NCBI GenBank assembly: GCA_938743325.2
Contig: OW568870.1
Span: 868,001-932,000, forward strand
Origin: Pycnococcus provasolii
Taxonomy: Eukaryota; Chlorophyta; Pseudoscourfieldiophyceae; Pseudoscourfieldiales; Pycnococcaceae
Length of the DNA stretch: 64,000 bases
Reading direction: 5' to 3'
Part shown: piece by piece, positions 48,301-57,284 of the stretch
Numbering within the stretch: the first letter of the stretch is position 1
How the letters are laid out: every line of letters begins with the position of its first letter
The notes under the pieces: generated by a model
The model's database searches: none
What the model saw: only the letters and a program-made list of their open reading frames with translations
What the model was told of the DNA's origin: nothing
Position numbers and translations under genes: made by a program

Positions 48301-49169
48301 GTTTAAACGAAGACTTCGACGGGTCTCCCCAAGCAAAAGAAGGAACAAGCACGCAGGATGAGAAGCGCGGCAGGCGACGGTCATTCGATGATGTGTCGAA
48401 GACGTCGTTGGAAGCCGCACGCCGTGTTACCGCACGCGTCACGAATCGCCTGCTTGACCTTTTGAGGAGTAGCATTCCGATCGAGCTCATAGAGACGCTG
48501 TCTCTGCTGGACGATCGCAGCGACTTCGGAAAGTCGATGATACCGCTCCACCACGACGCGGTGGCGATCATCTTTGTGGACAAGGTTGGGTCAACGCGCC
48601 TGTCTGAGGAGATGAAATCTCAGCACTCGAGTGTAGAGGATGGCTCCCGTGAGTTCGTGAAGCACATGCAAGCCTATTTCTCCGGGGTTGACCAGATCGC
48701 AAAACAATGCAGGGTTGAGAAAATTCGGACGATCGGAGACGGGTACTTGGCCACCGTGGGAGTTTTCGAGGACTACCATCGCGACAAGGCGTCAAGACGG
48801 ACAAATCGAGACGGCACAAGCCGAGTCGCCGACGCGCTCGACTTTGGTAAACGCGTTATTTTGCAGTATGGAAGTCAAGTACGCGTTGGTGTGCATTTCG
48901 GAAGCTGCGAATCGTGTATCATTGGTCAAACGAGCGCGCAGTTCGATCTCTTTGGATCTGACGTAAATTTTTGTGCGCGTCTCGAGGCGGCGTGCAAGCC
49001 TGGTTGTTTGCACGCGAGCTCGCAGGTGATGGACGTGCTGCAGCAGAGTGGTGACGACGCGGCGGCTTTGGACGACCCGGCCTGGGTTCAAGAATCCTTG
49101 ACGTCGGAATACAAAGGATTCGACGGCGCCATTCGCACGACGCTGCTTTCACCACGAGAACCATCATGA
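45318..49169 (+). CDS. Membrane hybrid histidine kinase - 2 receivers - HPt - class III nucleotide cyclase
   Basis: The 1,283-residue protein has about six membrane helices at 141-325, not resembling a rhodopsin. A dimerisation helix carries IMHDQKPL (phospho-His candidate near 361). HATPase has N-box LLSNSSKFT (457), G1 DTGKGIP (497) and G2 GLGLGLANVK (524). Receiver 1 (609-720) has DD and LSDMVMP. Receiver 2 (734-850) has VEDDSEQ and ITDFYLP. HPt (899-980) has KHDIHKLRGWG, with His in HxLRG. The cyclase (1077-1250) has FVDKVGSTRL, EKIRTIGDGYLA and FDLFGSDVNFCARLEAA, keeping both metal Asp, the Lys, and the Asn/Arg pair expected for an adenylyl cyclase. The layout is a phosphorelay ending in cAMP synthesis in one chain. 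Two-component cyclase opsins with rhodopsin heads are known from green algae; this one has a different head. Confidence 0.93.
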   Translation: MSQLEEEKELVVVEEEEGGDFHAARDDSERAVGDSARSLGGRSTESAASQSMMSRDTCCATGLMSPSSNKRARNTSEDTLIRDADDVSVQVEAEVAEVVVDEPAATSGWLEAIKSKVRLSAILADSDLRDEYVLRHRNGIQGWACPTTLAAVHALVFWFATWRKMLPGITNFGGDIIAANASRECVEALRILGPSMVATFSLLLFAQAAACRGLLPETTKRMGMRAYQVLVFGFMLHLIPLHVVASMHGMEELASSQITVLYVLVYAAHFNILRGEYAVASVIHGAAVAIAIAVVSIWFKAPPFSVVSNFMLKSGLLAMLYQLELGKRELFAGQQNMSQLAKRITQEEEHRFKKTIQNIMHDQKPLVRTLEHACEQAEPDMRVITNLAQQVKHQILALNQYEDAPKAYGLINLSAHLTKLADMYMPMFERLGQSFILENKIDESATSCVPMEMLDRAVANLLSNSSKFTPSGGAIVLMPSVKHLEEGGGMLIIEVCDTGKGIPVHSRGEIWHRGNRGNSATTAMEGLGLGLANVKAFAEAESGKAWCKGNQTGEGVTLGFSIKLKDLSFNLSEQLSSERQVKHHRDDNESSASSSTTKAPPSSYEENAHLRILLVEDDKPQRLVMNRCMKKLFPRAMIELAVNGLEGLECMRERFFDLVLSDMVMPIMDGMTMLRLAKNEGYIPRVAILVTHNVVEDTNDNDNDAFQVYDKGVGMPTIAKIAHDQLMNEDALAKLRILIVEDDSEQMNVLRKRLEARLPEAEVHCAMNGKEGLLRMTSLSFDALITDFYLPHMNGMQMVNSAREWERLPPITKIVTASIGDKNKENIAEKSGLSASDLYTKGNLLMVDDLALALQAPTSNESSSRRLLRKMTQSGQSEIAAAAAATPPSTPLSSRDIDDVSSTLHDETVAKSLIRRYRSLVDAMQMCDEKAMKHDIHKLRGWGISLHLHELVRACAAYKDVPGMRAADDVRSCIEELLGIEGDENFLSKLRSEGGLNEDFDGSPQAKEGTSTQDEKRGRRRSFDDVSKTSLEAARRVTARVTNRLLDLLRSSIPIELIETLSLLDDRSDFGKSMIPLHHDAVAIIFVDKVGSTRLSEEMKSQHSSVEDGSREFVKHMQAYFSGVDQIAKQCRVEKIRTIGDGYLATVGVFEDYHRDKASRRTNRDGTSRVADALDFGKRVILQYGSQVRVGVHFGSCESCIIGQTSAQFDLFGSDVNFCARLEAACKPGCLHASSQVMDVLQQSGDDAAALDDPAWVQESLTSEYKGFDGAIRTTLLSPREPS

Positions 49170-49390
49170 GGATTGAGGAGGAGTCAACAACAATGAGCAT
49201 CATGGAACAACAACGCCTGGTTTTCTGTTTCTGTGCCTGCAGGCAAGAAACAACGGCTCGCGTGTATCCTAACCCAACCTTCGTCGTATTTATAAATTGT
49301 GTAGAATATATACATATATATTTTTCTCAAACTGGGCACATGCATCCCATCTCCCCAAACACTCCGAATTCATCCGGTTCCGAATAGGTC

Positions 49391-49430
49391 TTCGGGTTCG
49401 GGTTCGGGTTCGGGTTAGGGTTAGGGTTAC
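49391..49430. repeat. Telomere-like TTCGGG/TTAGGG array upstream of SPB4
   Basis: Four TTCGGG units then three TTAGGG units, ending about 50 bases before the ATG at 49482. The 49170-49481 spacer otherwise holds only an AT-rich stretch (tatatacatatata near 49310). Confidence 0.85.
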
Positions 49431-49481
49431 CATTCCGCGCAGCCCTGAATTCACCCCGCCGCCATTCCAACGCCCATCTTC

Positions 49482-51680
49482 ATGCCCGCCCGCCTTGGTG
49501 GTGGTGGTGGTGGTGGTGAGGGTGGTGGTGGTGGTGGTGCGCCCGCCTGTTCCCCCTTGGGCACGGCACAGGGCACGCCTTCGTTCGCCTCCCTGCGCAC
49601 GTCCAAAGGTCGTGACCAAAAGGTCTTATCCACCGTCTTGCTACAGCACCTGCCCTTCACCTCCACAACGCCCGTGCAAGCCGCCGTCATCCCGCTCCTG
49701 CTCTCGCACAAAGATGTGTGCGTCTCAGCCGAAACGGGGTCGGGGAAAACTCTCGCATTCTGTGTACCAGCCGTGGAAATCGCTCTCAACACGCGTCACG
49801 AACCAAACATCGCCGTTCTCATCCTCTCCCCCACGCGTGAACTCGCGTCGCAAACAGCTGCCGTCATCAAACCGCTCCTGGACGCCGCGCAGCTATCCAT
49901 GGCGCAGCTCACTGGAGGAAAACCTGTACACGCGGACGCCGCCGCACTCGCGGCACGCAAACCGCCGAACGTACTAATAGGAACGCCGGGACGCGTCGCT
50001 GACGCTGTCCAGCGAGCCGCGCAAACGAACAACAAACACGTGCTGCGAAAACTAGAACTACTTGTTCTCGACGAGGCGGATCGACTCCTCGACCTGGGAT
50101 TCCAAAAACACGTCGATGCCATCCTGTCCGTGTGCAACAAACAGAGAAGAACAGGACTCTTCTCCGCGACGCAGACGGAGGCGGTCTCCGCGCTCGCGAG
50201 GAGCGGAATGCGCAATCCCACGCGCGTCGCGCTCGCGCGCACACCTTCTGGATCAAAAGCCGCCGCTGCAGCAGCTAATACGGAGTCCAGTAAACTCGCC
50301 ATCCCGGAGAGTCTGACGATGCAGTATGCAGTGGTACCGCACGTTGGGAAGTGGCCCCTGCTTTGCAGCTATATCAGGGCACACGCCAACGAGAAGGTGC
50401 TCATCTATGTGCTGACTTGCGCGTCAGTGCGATACTACGCCGCGGCGATCAAGGCGGCACGAGGAGGTGCTGCTGGCGCCGCCGCCTCACGACTCTTCCC
50501 CGCGAACACCACCTTCCGGTGGATGCACGGCAAAATGCCGCAGAGCCAACGCCAGCGCGCTCTCGCCGAATTCGAGGCGGCGCCAAGCGGCGCGGTGCTC
50601 CTCTGCACGGACGTGGCTGCGCGCGGCCTTGACTTCCAAGGTGGCGTAGACCGCGTCGTGCAGCTCGATGCGCCGAAGGACGTCGACACCTTCGTGCACC
50701 GCTGCGGTCGGTGTGGGCGCATGGGACGGCCGGGAACGGCGCTTGCCATGCTCGCTCCGCACGAGGTGAGCCGGGGATTCCTGGATGTGATCATGGCTCG
50801 TGGCGTGACGCCACCAGCACCCGCGGGTGGATCAGGATCGAGCTACCGCACGTTGCCATCAGACGGAGGCAACGACATCGCGGTGGCAGATACCACGGCA
50901 CTCGCCGCGGGCTGGGAGCGATTCCACGCTTTCAGCACATTGCGTGCGGCGGATGCGAGGCGGCGAGCTGGCAAGGAGCTCGCCGGAAAACCACCAGAGT
51001 CTCCACCTCCCATCGCGTACGCCGAGAAGGCGGCGACAGCGTGGCGCTCTGCCGGTGTGCGGGATGCACCCCAAGTTCTCGGTACGCTGCGGCAGCTTAG
51101 CGCCACAGATCGCTCGCTCATGGAACTTGGCGTGGAGGCGTTCGTGTCTCAGATCAAGGGCTACAAGGAACACGCTCTTCAATTCGTGCTACGGTGGAAG
51201 GATCTTGACGTTGGCGGCCTCGCGACGTCGTTTGGGATTCTGAGGGCTCCCGCGATGCCCGAGGTGAGCCTTGCGGTGAAGTGGGCGAAGTGGTGGCGCG
51301 TCGCGTCGTCGGCATCGGAAGAAGGTGATGCGGCGCTGCCTGGCCTCGTGCAGGCACCCGCGTCGGACGTTGCCGCAATCGCGTACCGTGACGAGGCGAA
51401 GGAGAAGGCTCGCCTGGCGACAATGCACGAGAAAGAGAGGTTAAAGCACGATGCTGCATCTTCGCCGGCGACGGCGAGTGCGTCCTCGCGCGCCGTTGCG
51501 GGTGGCAAGGGTGGTGCTGTGCCGTCGAAGGAGGAGCCGCCTGCGCTTACGCGCGAGACGGGCGCAAAGCGGTACAAGCGTGAACTTCAGCGCGACTTGG
51601 AGGATCTCGAGGATGACTACCGCGAGTGGAAAGCTTCGAAGCGCGCGAAGCAGAAGGGTAAGAAGAATGCCTTCATGTAA
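49482..51680 (+). CDS. DEAD-box RNA helicase, SPB4/DDX55 type (60S ribosome assembly)
   Basis: The 732-residue protein begins with a Gly-rich tract (translated GGT repeat). The Q-motif region is TPVQAAVIPLL. Motifs are I AETGSGKT, Ia PTRELA, Ib TPGR, II DEADRLLD, III SAT and VI HRCGRCGRMGR, where HRCGRC replaces the more usual HRxGRxxR. The C-terminal YKEHALQFVLRWKDLDVGGLATSFGILRAPAMPEV region is diagnostic for the SPB4/DDX55 group. It unwinds 25S pre-rRNA during large-subunit maturation in the nucleolus. The basic tail KRAKQKGKKNAFM is a likely nucleolar signal. TGTAA overlaps the stop (51676-51680), with a second at 51682-51686. Confidence 0.93.
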   Translation: MPARLGGGGGGGEGGGGGGAPACSPLGTAQGTPSFASLRTSKGRDQKVLSTVLLQHLPFTSTTPVQAAVIPLLLSHKDVCVSAETGSGKTLAFCVPAVEIALNTRHEPNIAVLILSPTRELASQTAAVIKPLLDAAQLSMAQLTGGKPVHADAAALAARKPPNVLIGTPGRVADAVQRAAQTNNKHVLRKLELLVLDEADRLLDLGFQKHVDAILSVCNKQRRTGLFSATQTEAVSALARSGMRNPTRVALARTPSGSKAAAAAANTESSKLAIPESLTMQYAVVPHVGKWPLLCSYIRAHANEKVLIYVLTCASVRYYAAAIKAARGGAAGAAASRLFPANTTFRWMHGKMPQSQRQRALAEFEAAPSGAVLLCTDVAARGLDFQGGVDRVVQLDAPKDVDTFVHRCGRCGRMGRPGTALAMLAPHEVSRGFLDVIMARGVTPPAPAGGSGSSYRTLPSDGGNDIAVADTTALAAGWERFHAFSTLRAADARRRAGKELAGKPPESPPPIAYAEKAATAWRSAGVRDAPQVLGTLRQLSATDRSLMELGVEAFVSQIKGYKEHALQFVLRWKDLDVGGLATSFGILRAPAMPEVSLAVKWAKWWRVASSASEEGDAALPGLVQAPASDVAAIAYRDEAKEKARLATMHEKERLKHDAASSPATASASSRAVAGGKGGAVPSKEEPPALTRETGAKRYKRELQRDLEDLEDDYREWKASKRAKQKGKKNAFM

Positions 51681-52141
51681 TTGTAAAACACAGAGTGTTT
51701 TATGTACATACATAGGATCTGGTAGTTCTACTTTACTGCACACATTCGATTCGATTCGAATTTCGATTCGCCATGGACCTCCTCCTCCGACCAAAACCAT
51801 GGTCAACGCACTTCTTCCTCGGGAGTGTCAGGAGGTGGGCCACGGCCCATGCATGGCCCTTTCCTCTACCTTTAGCCTTTAGTCTAAAGGTAATTTTAGC
51901 GTGGAAGAATCCATCCCTCCGTCGGGCTCAAAGCGTGCAAGTTGCGCGAAAAAGTCGAATTAAGGTTAGGGGATAACAGGACGGTACGACGAGATGATGC
52001 GATCCTTGGGGGAGAGGAAACTCAGACGGAAATATCTGCCAAACCGAATAACCCTACACCCTAAATATCTGCCAGCGAGCTTTGAGGAAGATTCGGGAGG
52101 GTAAAGTACGCGCTACGATACGATACTGGATGTTGCGGAGT
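51681..52141. other. 3' spacer and flank of a retroelement, no gene seen
   Basis: Contains a short near-palindrome (cctttagtctaaagg near 51870-51890) and AT-rich sequence. The fossil element begins at 52142 with a 166-base repeat. Confidence 0.55.
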
Positions 52142-52307
52142 AATGTAGGTTTTCCAGTGATGAGGGTCAGTGAGACCCTGTTAGCTGGGCAGCGAGGTTT
52201 CCTGTTGGGGGACCATCGCTGGACGGCTCACAAACTCGGCCAGCCCTGGTTCAGGGCTGGACAGGCGTTCGCGTATGGCGACGCCATTCCGGCTTTCGTG
52301 AGCACAC
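52142..52307. repeat. Left direct terminal repeat of the fossil element (166 bases)
   Basis: By eye identical to 54754-54919; offset 2,612 bases. It contains an inner TG...CA boundary typical of long terminal repeats. Confidence 0.9.
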
Positions 52308-54753
52308 TCACGAAGCCTCCGACTACTAGTAGTACGGGTGGACGCACACTTTACCTGAGTGACAATTTACCCTTAATCAGTGATTAAGAAGATAAGAGAT
52401 TAACTTATGTCGTCAGAAGACGACGCAACCGCCTCGCAAGGAGGCGAAGACGAATTTAAGGACGCTGCTGCGCAGGCTGAAGGAGAAGAAAAAGAAGAGG
52501 AGAAGATTCCCACTCCTTTGCCTTCTCCTGTCTCTGTGGAGGTTCTCGCCGGACGATTGGCCGCGCTGGAGTCTGGATCAACAGCTGCCGCTGAGAAGAT
52601 TAAGGAGTTGGAGCTGTCGTTGTTAAGGGAACGCGACGCTCGCCGTGAAGCTGAGGTTCAACTTATGCAAAAGCAGCTGGCTGAAGCTACGAACAGTAAG
52701 GGTAAGGAGCCAAAGATCGAGGAAGAGACTAACTGGCGCAAACTCGAAGAATACTACGATTCTTTGGAGTACGTTCCGGTGTCTAAGTTTGCTCATCTGA
52801 ACCCGTTTACCTCTCCGGACCCTAGACACTGTCCGGCTAACGTGGAGCGTCCGCAGGCGTTCGACCTGTACGGTGATCGTGTTGCTGACGCACTCGAAGC
52901 GAGTAAGGGATCTCTTCGTTTTGAGTACTCGATTACTGAACCGCTGCTGTATTATCTGCACGGAGTTGTTCATTTTGCGAACACTGAGCTCTATCGGGTG
53001 GTTACAGCTACTGACTCTACCGTGGAGAAACGAACTCGCTGGCTTCAGGCGACTCTCAACTCTTTGGACAGGATTCACGAGTGGTTAGCGGCCCGTAACG
53101 ACATTGTTAAGCGACTTTCTGGTGCTCTGGGCGAGCACTCAGACGCGTCGCTCGTTAAGCTGCTGAACAGCGAACTGTATCAGCGAGTGGCGAAGCGGCC
53201 CCCGACCTCGAATTGGATTGAGGCGATCCAGTCACGATTCAATGATAAGCGGACAGACGCAACTCTCGTCGCCCTGGCTAAGCAGCAGGGGCAGGCGCAG
53301 GTTGCTGGATCGAAGGCAACAAGCACTGCTAAGCCGCCAGCTAAACCGACTGGAGGCAAGGGGCGCCCGCCGCCATCCAAGGCTCCGGCGCACCTCGGTG
53401 CCAGCCTCGAGAAGTCCTGAAGAAATCCCCGCTGGGTGTGCGCCGATAGCACCCAGCGGGAATCAAGCCCTCTGTCAGCGAGTTCGTCAGCGCTGGCGGG
53501 ATTGGGCACGGATTGGCGCACCGCCGCAGGTTTTGGCCTGGATACGGCATGGGGTGCGCCTGACGTTTTTGAGGAAACCTCCTCAGCCCTTCCACATGGG
53601 GGCGTCGCTGTTAAGCCGCACGGCTGGACAGGACGCTTGGTGGAAGGGCGAACTGCCGCGGCTGTTAGAGGCAGGAGCTCTGACAGCTACGACGGATCGG
53701 AGATTCGTATCGCGCGCATTTTTGGTTCCCAAGCCTGGGACCAACAAATGGCGGCTGGTGGTGGATCTTCGTTATCTAAATCAATATTGCCGAGCTTTTG
53801 GGCTGCGGATGGAGACGCTGCGACGCTTGCGGCGTCACTTGACAGGGAATCAGTGGATGGTCGCGTTCGACCTCCAGGACGGCTACTACGCGTTGGAGAT
53901 TGCTCCAGAACACCAACAATACTTCACCATAGAAGTAGATCAGCAGGCTTATCGGGTGACAGGCTTGCCGATGGGTTGGAATGCGTCGCCGTGGGTTTTC
54001 ACGCAGTTCACGAAGGTGATAACTCGTCACTTGCGAACTTTCGGAGCCGAGCAGTTTCCGCGCAAGCAGACGATCAAACTGCAGAACAGGCAGAGAGGTA
54101 TGCTGTTGCTACACTACCTCGACGATTACTTGATTCTGGGAGACACCCCGGAACAGGTGGCAGCGCATCTGCGATACGCTCTCAGCTTGCTCAGCCGTTT
54201 GGGCATAGCTGTCAACGAAAAGAAGTCCACGCTGACACCTGTGCAGCAGATAAAACATCTGGGGATCGGAGTGGACACAAAGAGAAACGTGTTCTATGTG
54301 ACTCCGGATCGCTTGAAGAACTTGCAAGCGCAGGCGAAGTCGCTGTCGATGATGGCAGCGCAGAACCGTCGCTGGGTGCCAGCGCGGCGTCTGGCAAGCT
54401 TTATCGGACTGGCTCAGTTCGTTTACCTGGCGGTTCCGCCAGCACGTTTCTATCTGCGATCTCTGCACGACAGTTTGTCGCGTCGTGCGAGCTGGAGCGC
54501 TCGGGTGAAGCTGTCACACCAGGCGCTCTCGGATCTACGCTTCTGGATTCAAATGCCCATAAAATGGAATGGGCGGACGGTGCGCGTGCCGGTGGCGGAC
54601 GCACTGCTGCACACGGACGCTTCCAAGAGCGGCTGGGGCGGAGTCTTGAATTCGAAGGTTCCTGCGACTGGATTCTGGAAGGCCCATCAAAGGCAGGAAC
54701 ACATTACCGCGCTGGAGCTCCGCGCGGTCCGCTTGTCGGTTCTCAGCTTCATC

Positions 54754-54919
54754 AATGTAGGTTTTCCAGTGATGAGGGTCAGTGAGACCCTGTTAGCTGG
54801 GCAGCGAGGTTTCCTGTTGGGGGACCATCGCTGGACGGCTCACAAACTCGGCCAGCCCTGGTTCAGGGCTGGACAGGCGTTCGCGTATGGCGACGCCATT
54901 CCGGCTTTCGTGAGCACAC
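54754..54919. repeat. Right direct terminal repeat of the fossil element (166 bases)
   Basis: By eye identical to 52142-52307. The flank beyond it (CCCTCCCACCC...) is unrelated to the flank left of the left copy. Confidence 0.9.
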
Positions 54920-55502
54920 CCTCCCACCCTTCCCGCTTCCTCTCTCGTGAGGTGACCGGCATGTCACAGACACGCCTTGTTAAGGTTTGTTCTTGGGGAA
55001 CCATCTGTGGCCCGGTTATAAAGACGGACACACTACTCAGGTAAGAAAAAGTGTAACTATGCGTCTTTTGGCAACTACCGATTGAACGGGGGATAATTAC
55101 TATTCTTGTGCAAGACCGAGACTACGGTACCGGCACCAAATGCGGCACCAAATGCGGCACCAAATGCAAAAAAGGCCCACTCCCCTGGTACAGTCAAGTG
55201 GTGTCAAGGGGAACTATGTAAACGGGGAGGAACCTCCGAGAATAATCGATTGATCGATTGATGGGAAATTATTAGTTCTTAGTCTATTGGAATGGAGCAG
55301 ACGAAACGCATTTGGTAAAGTATGTGATCACAATTCACACGGGACCTTTCGCCTTGCAAGTCCTTGTGCCCCCTTTTTCCGACTTTTTTAGGCTGGTTTG
55401 GTCGTACTACTACGACCGTATGCTTAGGCGGCCCGCTAAGCATACGGTCATTCGATTTGTCATTCGCGCTGTCATTCGATTTGCGCTGTCGTATAGTCTT
55501 TG
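54920..55502. promoter_or_regulatory. 5' spacer of the LysM gene with a strong hairpin
   Basis: A triple tandem copy of the word cggcaccaaatg lies at about 55132-55168. A perfect 14-base stem with an 8-base loop lies at 55414-55449, centred about 70 bases before the ATG; short repeats of tcattcg follow. No gene seen. Confidence 0.55.
55414..55449. repeat. Perfect 14-bp hairpin, loop 8
   Basis: GACCGTATGCTTAG at 55414-55427 pairs with CTAAGCATACGGTC at 55436-55449; loop GCGGCCCG. The 3' arm ends 53 bases upstream of the start codon, so the hairpin could be in the promoter or the mRNA leader. Confidence 0.9.
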
Positions 55503-56543
55503 ATGGCGTCTTGGGTCTCCAGGCGAAGCTCGGCTTCTCCTGTGGCGGCGCAATCCTCTCTGCGGAGGAGCACCAGCGGCTTCAATGGCCGGTTTCGCAG
55601 AAGTGTGCCGCGGTGTGCCGCGAAACTTACGCAAGACGTCGACGTCGTGCAGCACGTCGTCGTGCGTGGGGATACGCTCGGGAAGATCGCAAGTACGTAC
55701 GGTGTGGAACCAGGCAACCTCGTAGGTGCGAAGGCGACGCTCTCTACCGGCAAGGCGCGAACAATTGGCAGTGACGGCACCGTGCTGCTTGGCGAAACGC
55801 TGAACATTCCGCTGCCGCGAACGTCTTTCAGGCAGACACAAGCAAGCGTTGAGGTGGCTGCGCTGCGCTTCAACGCGGCGCAAGCGAACCTTGCGGCGCT
55901 CGCTCAGGCTCCGAATCCGCTGTCCATTGTGTTCGTCGGCATATGCGCCGGCATTTCGGCCGCGCTGGCGAACTACCGCAGCCCGCCTCACGCCGTCGAA
56001 CAGTGGAAGCAGTGGAGGGAACTTGTTGAAGAAGGAGGAAGAGATGCGAAGGAGGGACAGACAATGCAGGCTGAGCTTGTTGGCGTGCGCGCCGCTCTCC
56101 ACGAACTTTTGACGCAGCTTAAGGATCACCAAGCTTGGTCGAAAGCTGAAATTCTCGCGATTCGCCAGGACTTGGAGAAGTGCGAGGAGACGCTCGAGCT
56201 CCTTGTTCACGCGAGAAGCAACGCGAGAACGGCCGAGGTGGGAACGGAGAGCGACATAGAGCTACCTAAGCTCGCGTCTGTGAACGAAGCATTGGAGAGC
56301 TTGAGTTCGAAAGACTTCGCTCTCGCGAGGCTAACGAACGACCTCGCGAGCATGGAGCATACGCGCGACGAACATCACCAGACGTCTCATGTCGCGCTCA
56401 TGAACATTCTCACAGCGCGCTTCTTGCATGGCCATAATGCCTCGAAGGCGTTGAATGGTGCGACAAAAGTGGACCAGAGCGGCCAGAATGGCGTGGCAAG
56501 TAGCGAGCAGCAATTGTCGAAGAATGGTGAAAAGGCGGCGTGA
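55503..56543 (+). CDS. LysM-domain protein with plastid-type leader and membrane helix
   Basis: The 346-residue protein has a Ser/Arg-rich leader (1-42). A single LysM lies at about 50-105 (VQHVVVRGDTLGKIASTYGVEPGNLVGAK ... LLGETLNIPLPR). A hydrophobic helix follows (NPLSIVFVGICAGISAALAN). A coiled-coil region runs from 170 to 300 (Leu/Glu/Lys-rich). LysM binds N-acetylglucosamine-containing glycans such as peptidoglycan or chitin. Plastid LysM proteins occur in green algae and plants, where a remnant peptidoglycan or other ligand is thought to be the target. Role here unknown. TGTAA is at 56570-56574. Confidence 0.85.
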   Translation: MASWVSRRSSASPVAAQSSLRRSTSGFNGRFRRSVPRCAAKLTQDVDVVQHVVVRGDTLGKIASTYGVEPGNLVGAKATLSTGKARTIGSDGTVLLGETLNIPLPRTSFRQTQASVEVAALRFNAAQANLAALAQAPNPLSIVFVGICAGISAALANYRSPPHAVEQWKQWRELVEEGGRDAKEGQTMQAELVGVRAALHELLTQLKDHQAWSKAEILAIRQDLEKCEETLELLVHARSNARTAEVGTESDIELPKLASVNEALESLSSKDFALARLTNDLASMEHTRDEHHQTSHVALMNILTARFLHGHNASKALNGATKVDQSGQNGVASSEQQLSKNGEKAA

Positions 56544-56631
56544 GCACGCACGCGGAAGTAGTACGTTTTTGTAACCAACTCAACTAAACTTTTTGCAAAT
56601 CTCAAATCTCTCTCTCACCATCTCGTCTTCT

Positions 56632-56973
56632 TTAGAACATCTCGAGGGTGATCTCGCCGCCGGCGTGCACGACGAGCGTCTCGTCCTTATGTTTGTACTT
56701 CAGCACGACGGAATCGCAAAGGCGCTGCGACACGCCCTCGCCCGCGAAGTGCTTGCCGAGCTTGGTCTCGACGCAGCCGAACAGGGCGCACAACGCCGCG
56801 TTGCCCCTTACGTCGTGCTTGTAGACACCTCCATGGCCTCGAGCAAGCGTTTTGAGCGTCGGATCCTGGGGTCGGCCGATGAGTGCGGCGAAGGACGCCG
56901 TTGAGATGCCGGGCATCTCGACCTTGATCGGCGCTAGCGCGCCGCTGTCCCGGAAGCCCATGCCCTTCTTCAC
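56632..56973 (-). CDS. Unknown conserved-looking C-terminal segment, possible last exon
   Basis: A 113-residue open frame without an ATG at its start; the first ATG is MGFRDSG. Just upstream on the minus strand an AG acceptor-like site (TAGACGCGCG near 56990-57000) would let the frame continue as TRAGLLKQVKKGMGF from an upstream exon. That exon would lie in or beyond the GGCCTCCGGAGG repeat. Visible sequence includes GRPQDPTLKTLARGHGGVYK and KYKHKDETLVVHAGGEITLEMF. No family recognised. The gene looks split by the repeat tract or by a repeat-bearing intron. Confidence 0.5.
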   Translation of the reverse strand: MKKGMGFRDSGALAPIKVEMPGISTASFAALIGRPQDPTLKTLARGHGGVYKHDVRGNAALCALFGCVETKLGKHFAGEGVSQRLCDSVVLKYKHKDETLVVHAGGEITLEMF

Positions 56974-57013
56974 TTGCTTCAGCAGACCGGCGCGCGTCTA
57001 CTTCTTCGACAGC

Positions 57014-57235
57014 GGCCTCCGGAGGCCTCAGGAGGCCTCAGACCCCTCCGGAGGCCTCCGGAGGCCGCGCTTTTGGCGAGGCCTCTTGAGGCCTCCGGAG
57101 GGGTCTGAGGCCTCCTGAGGCCTCCGGAGGCCTCCGGAGGGGTCTGAGGGGTCTGAGGCCTCCGGAGGCCTCCGGAGGCCTCAGGAGGGGTCCGGAGGGG
57201 TCTGAGGCCTCCGGAGGCCTCCGGAGGGGTCGGAG
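57014..57235. repeat. GGCCTCCGGAGG-type palindromic tandem repeat
   Basis: Around 220 bases of alternating self-complementary words: AGGCCT, CCTCCGGAGG and GGGGTCTGAG. The whole block is nearly its own reverse complement in short windows, so it can fold into many stems. It ends in a G run (57236-57249). Composition unlike the adjacent gene sequence. Confidence 0.9.
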
Positions 57236-57284
57236 CGGGGGGGGGGGGGTGTTGGTTGCCCGTCTGGTGTTACACGCCACCTTC

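Larger units (their letters stand above)
52142..54919 (+). mobile_element. Fossil retroelement with 166-base direct terminal repeats, DIRS-like RT
   Basis: Flanked by two apparently identical 166-base direct repeats (52142-52307 and 54754-54919) starting AATGTAGG and ending GAGCACAC. Inside lie a gag-like part (52407-53420, Lys/Glu-rich with GKGRPPPSKAP tail) and a polymerase part (about 53540-54750) with reverse transcriptase and RNase H-like sequence. Visible RT motifs are FDLQDGYYALEI, GLPMGWNASPW, LHYLDDYLI and LHTDASKSGWGG. The RT resembles DIRS/tyrosine-recombinase elements rather than Gypsy or Copia. No integrase or recombinase part was seen. It looks incomplete, with about one or two breaks. 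Near-identical repeats indicate a young insertion. No clear target duplication. Confidence 0.8.

Noticed and set aside
56632-56973. Profilin identity for the unknown segment
   Set aside because: Length is similar, but no profilin signature residues are visible.
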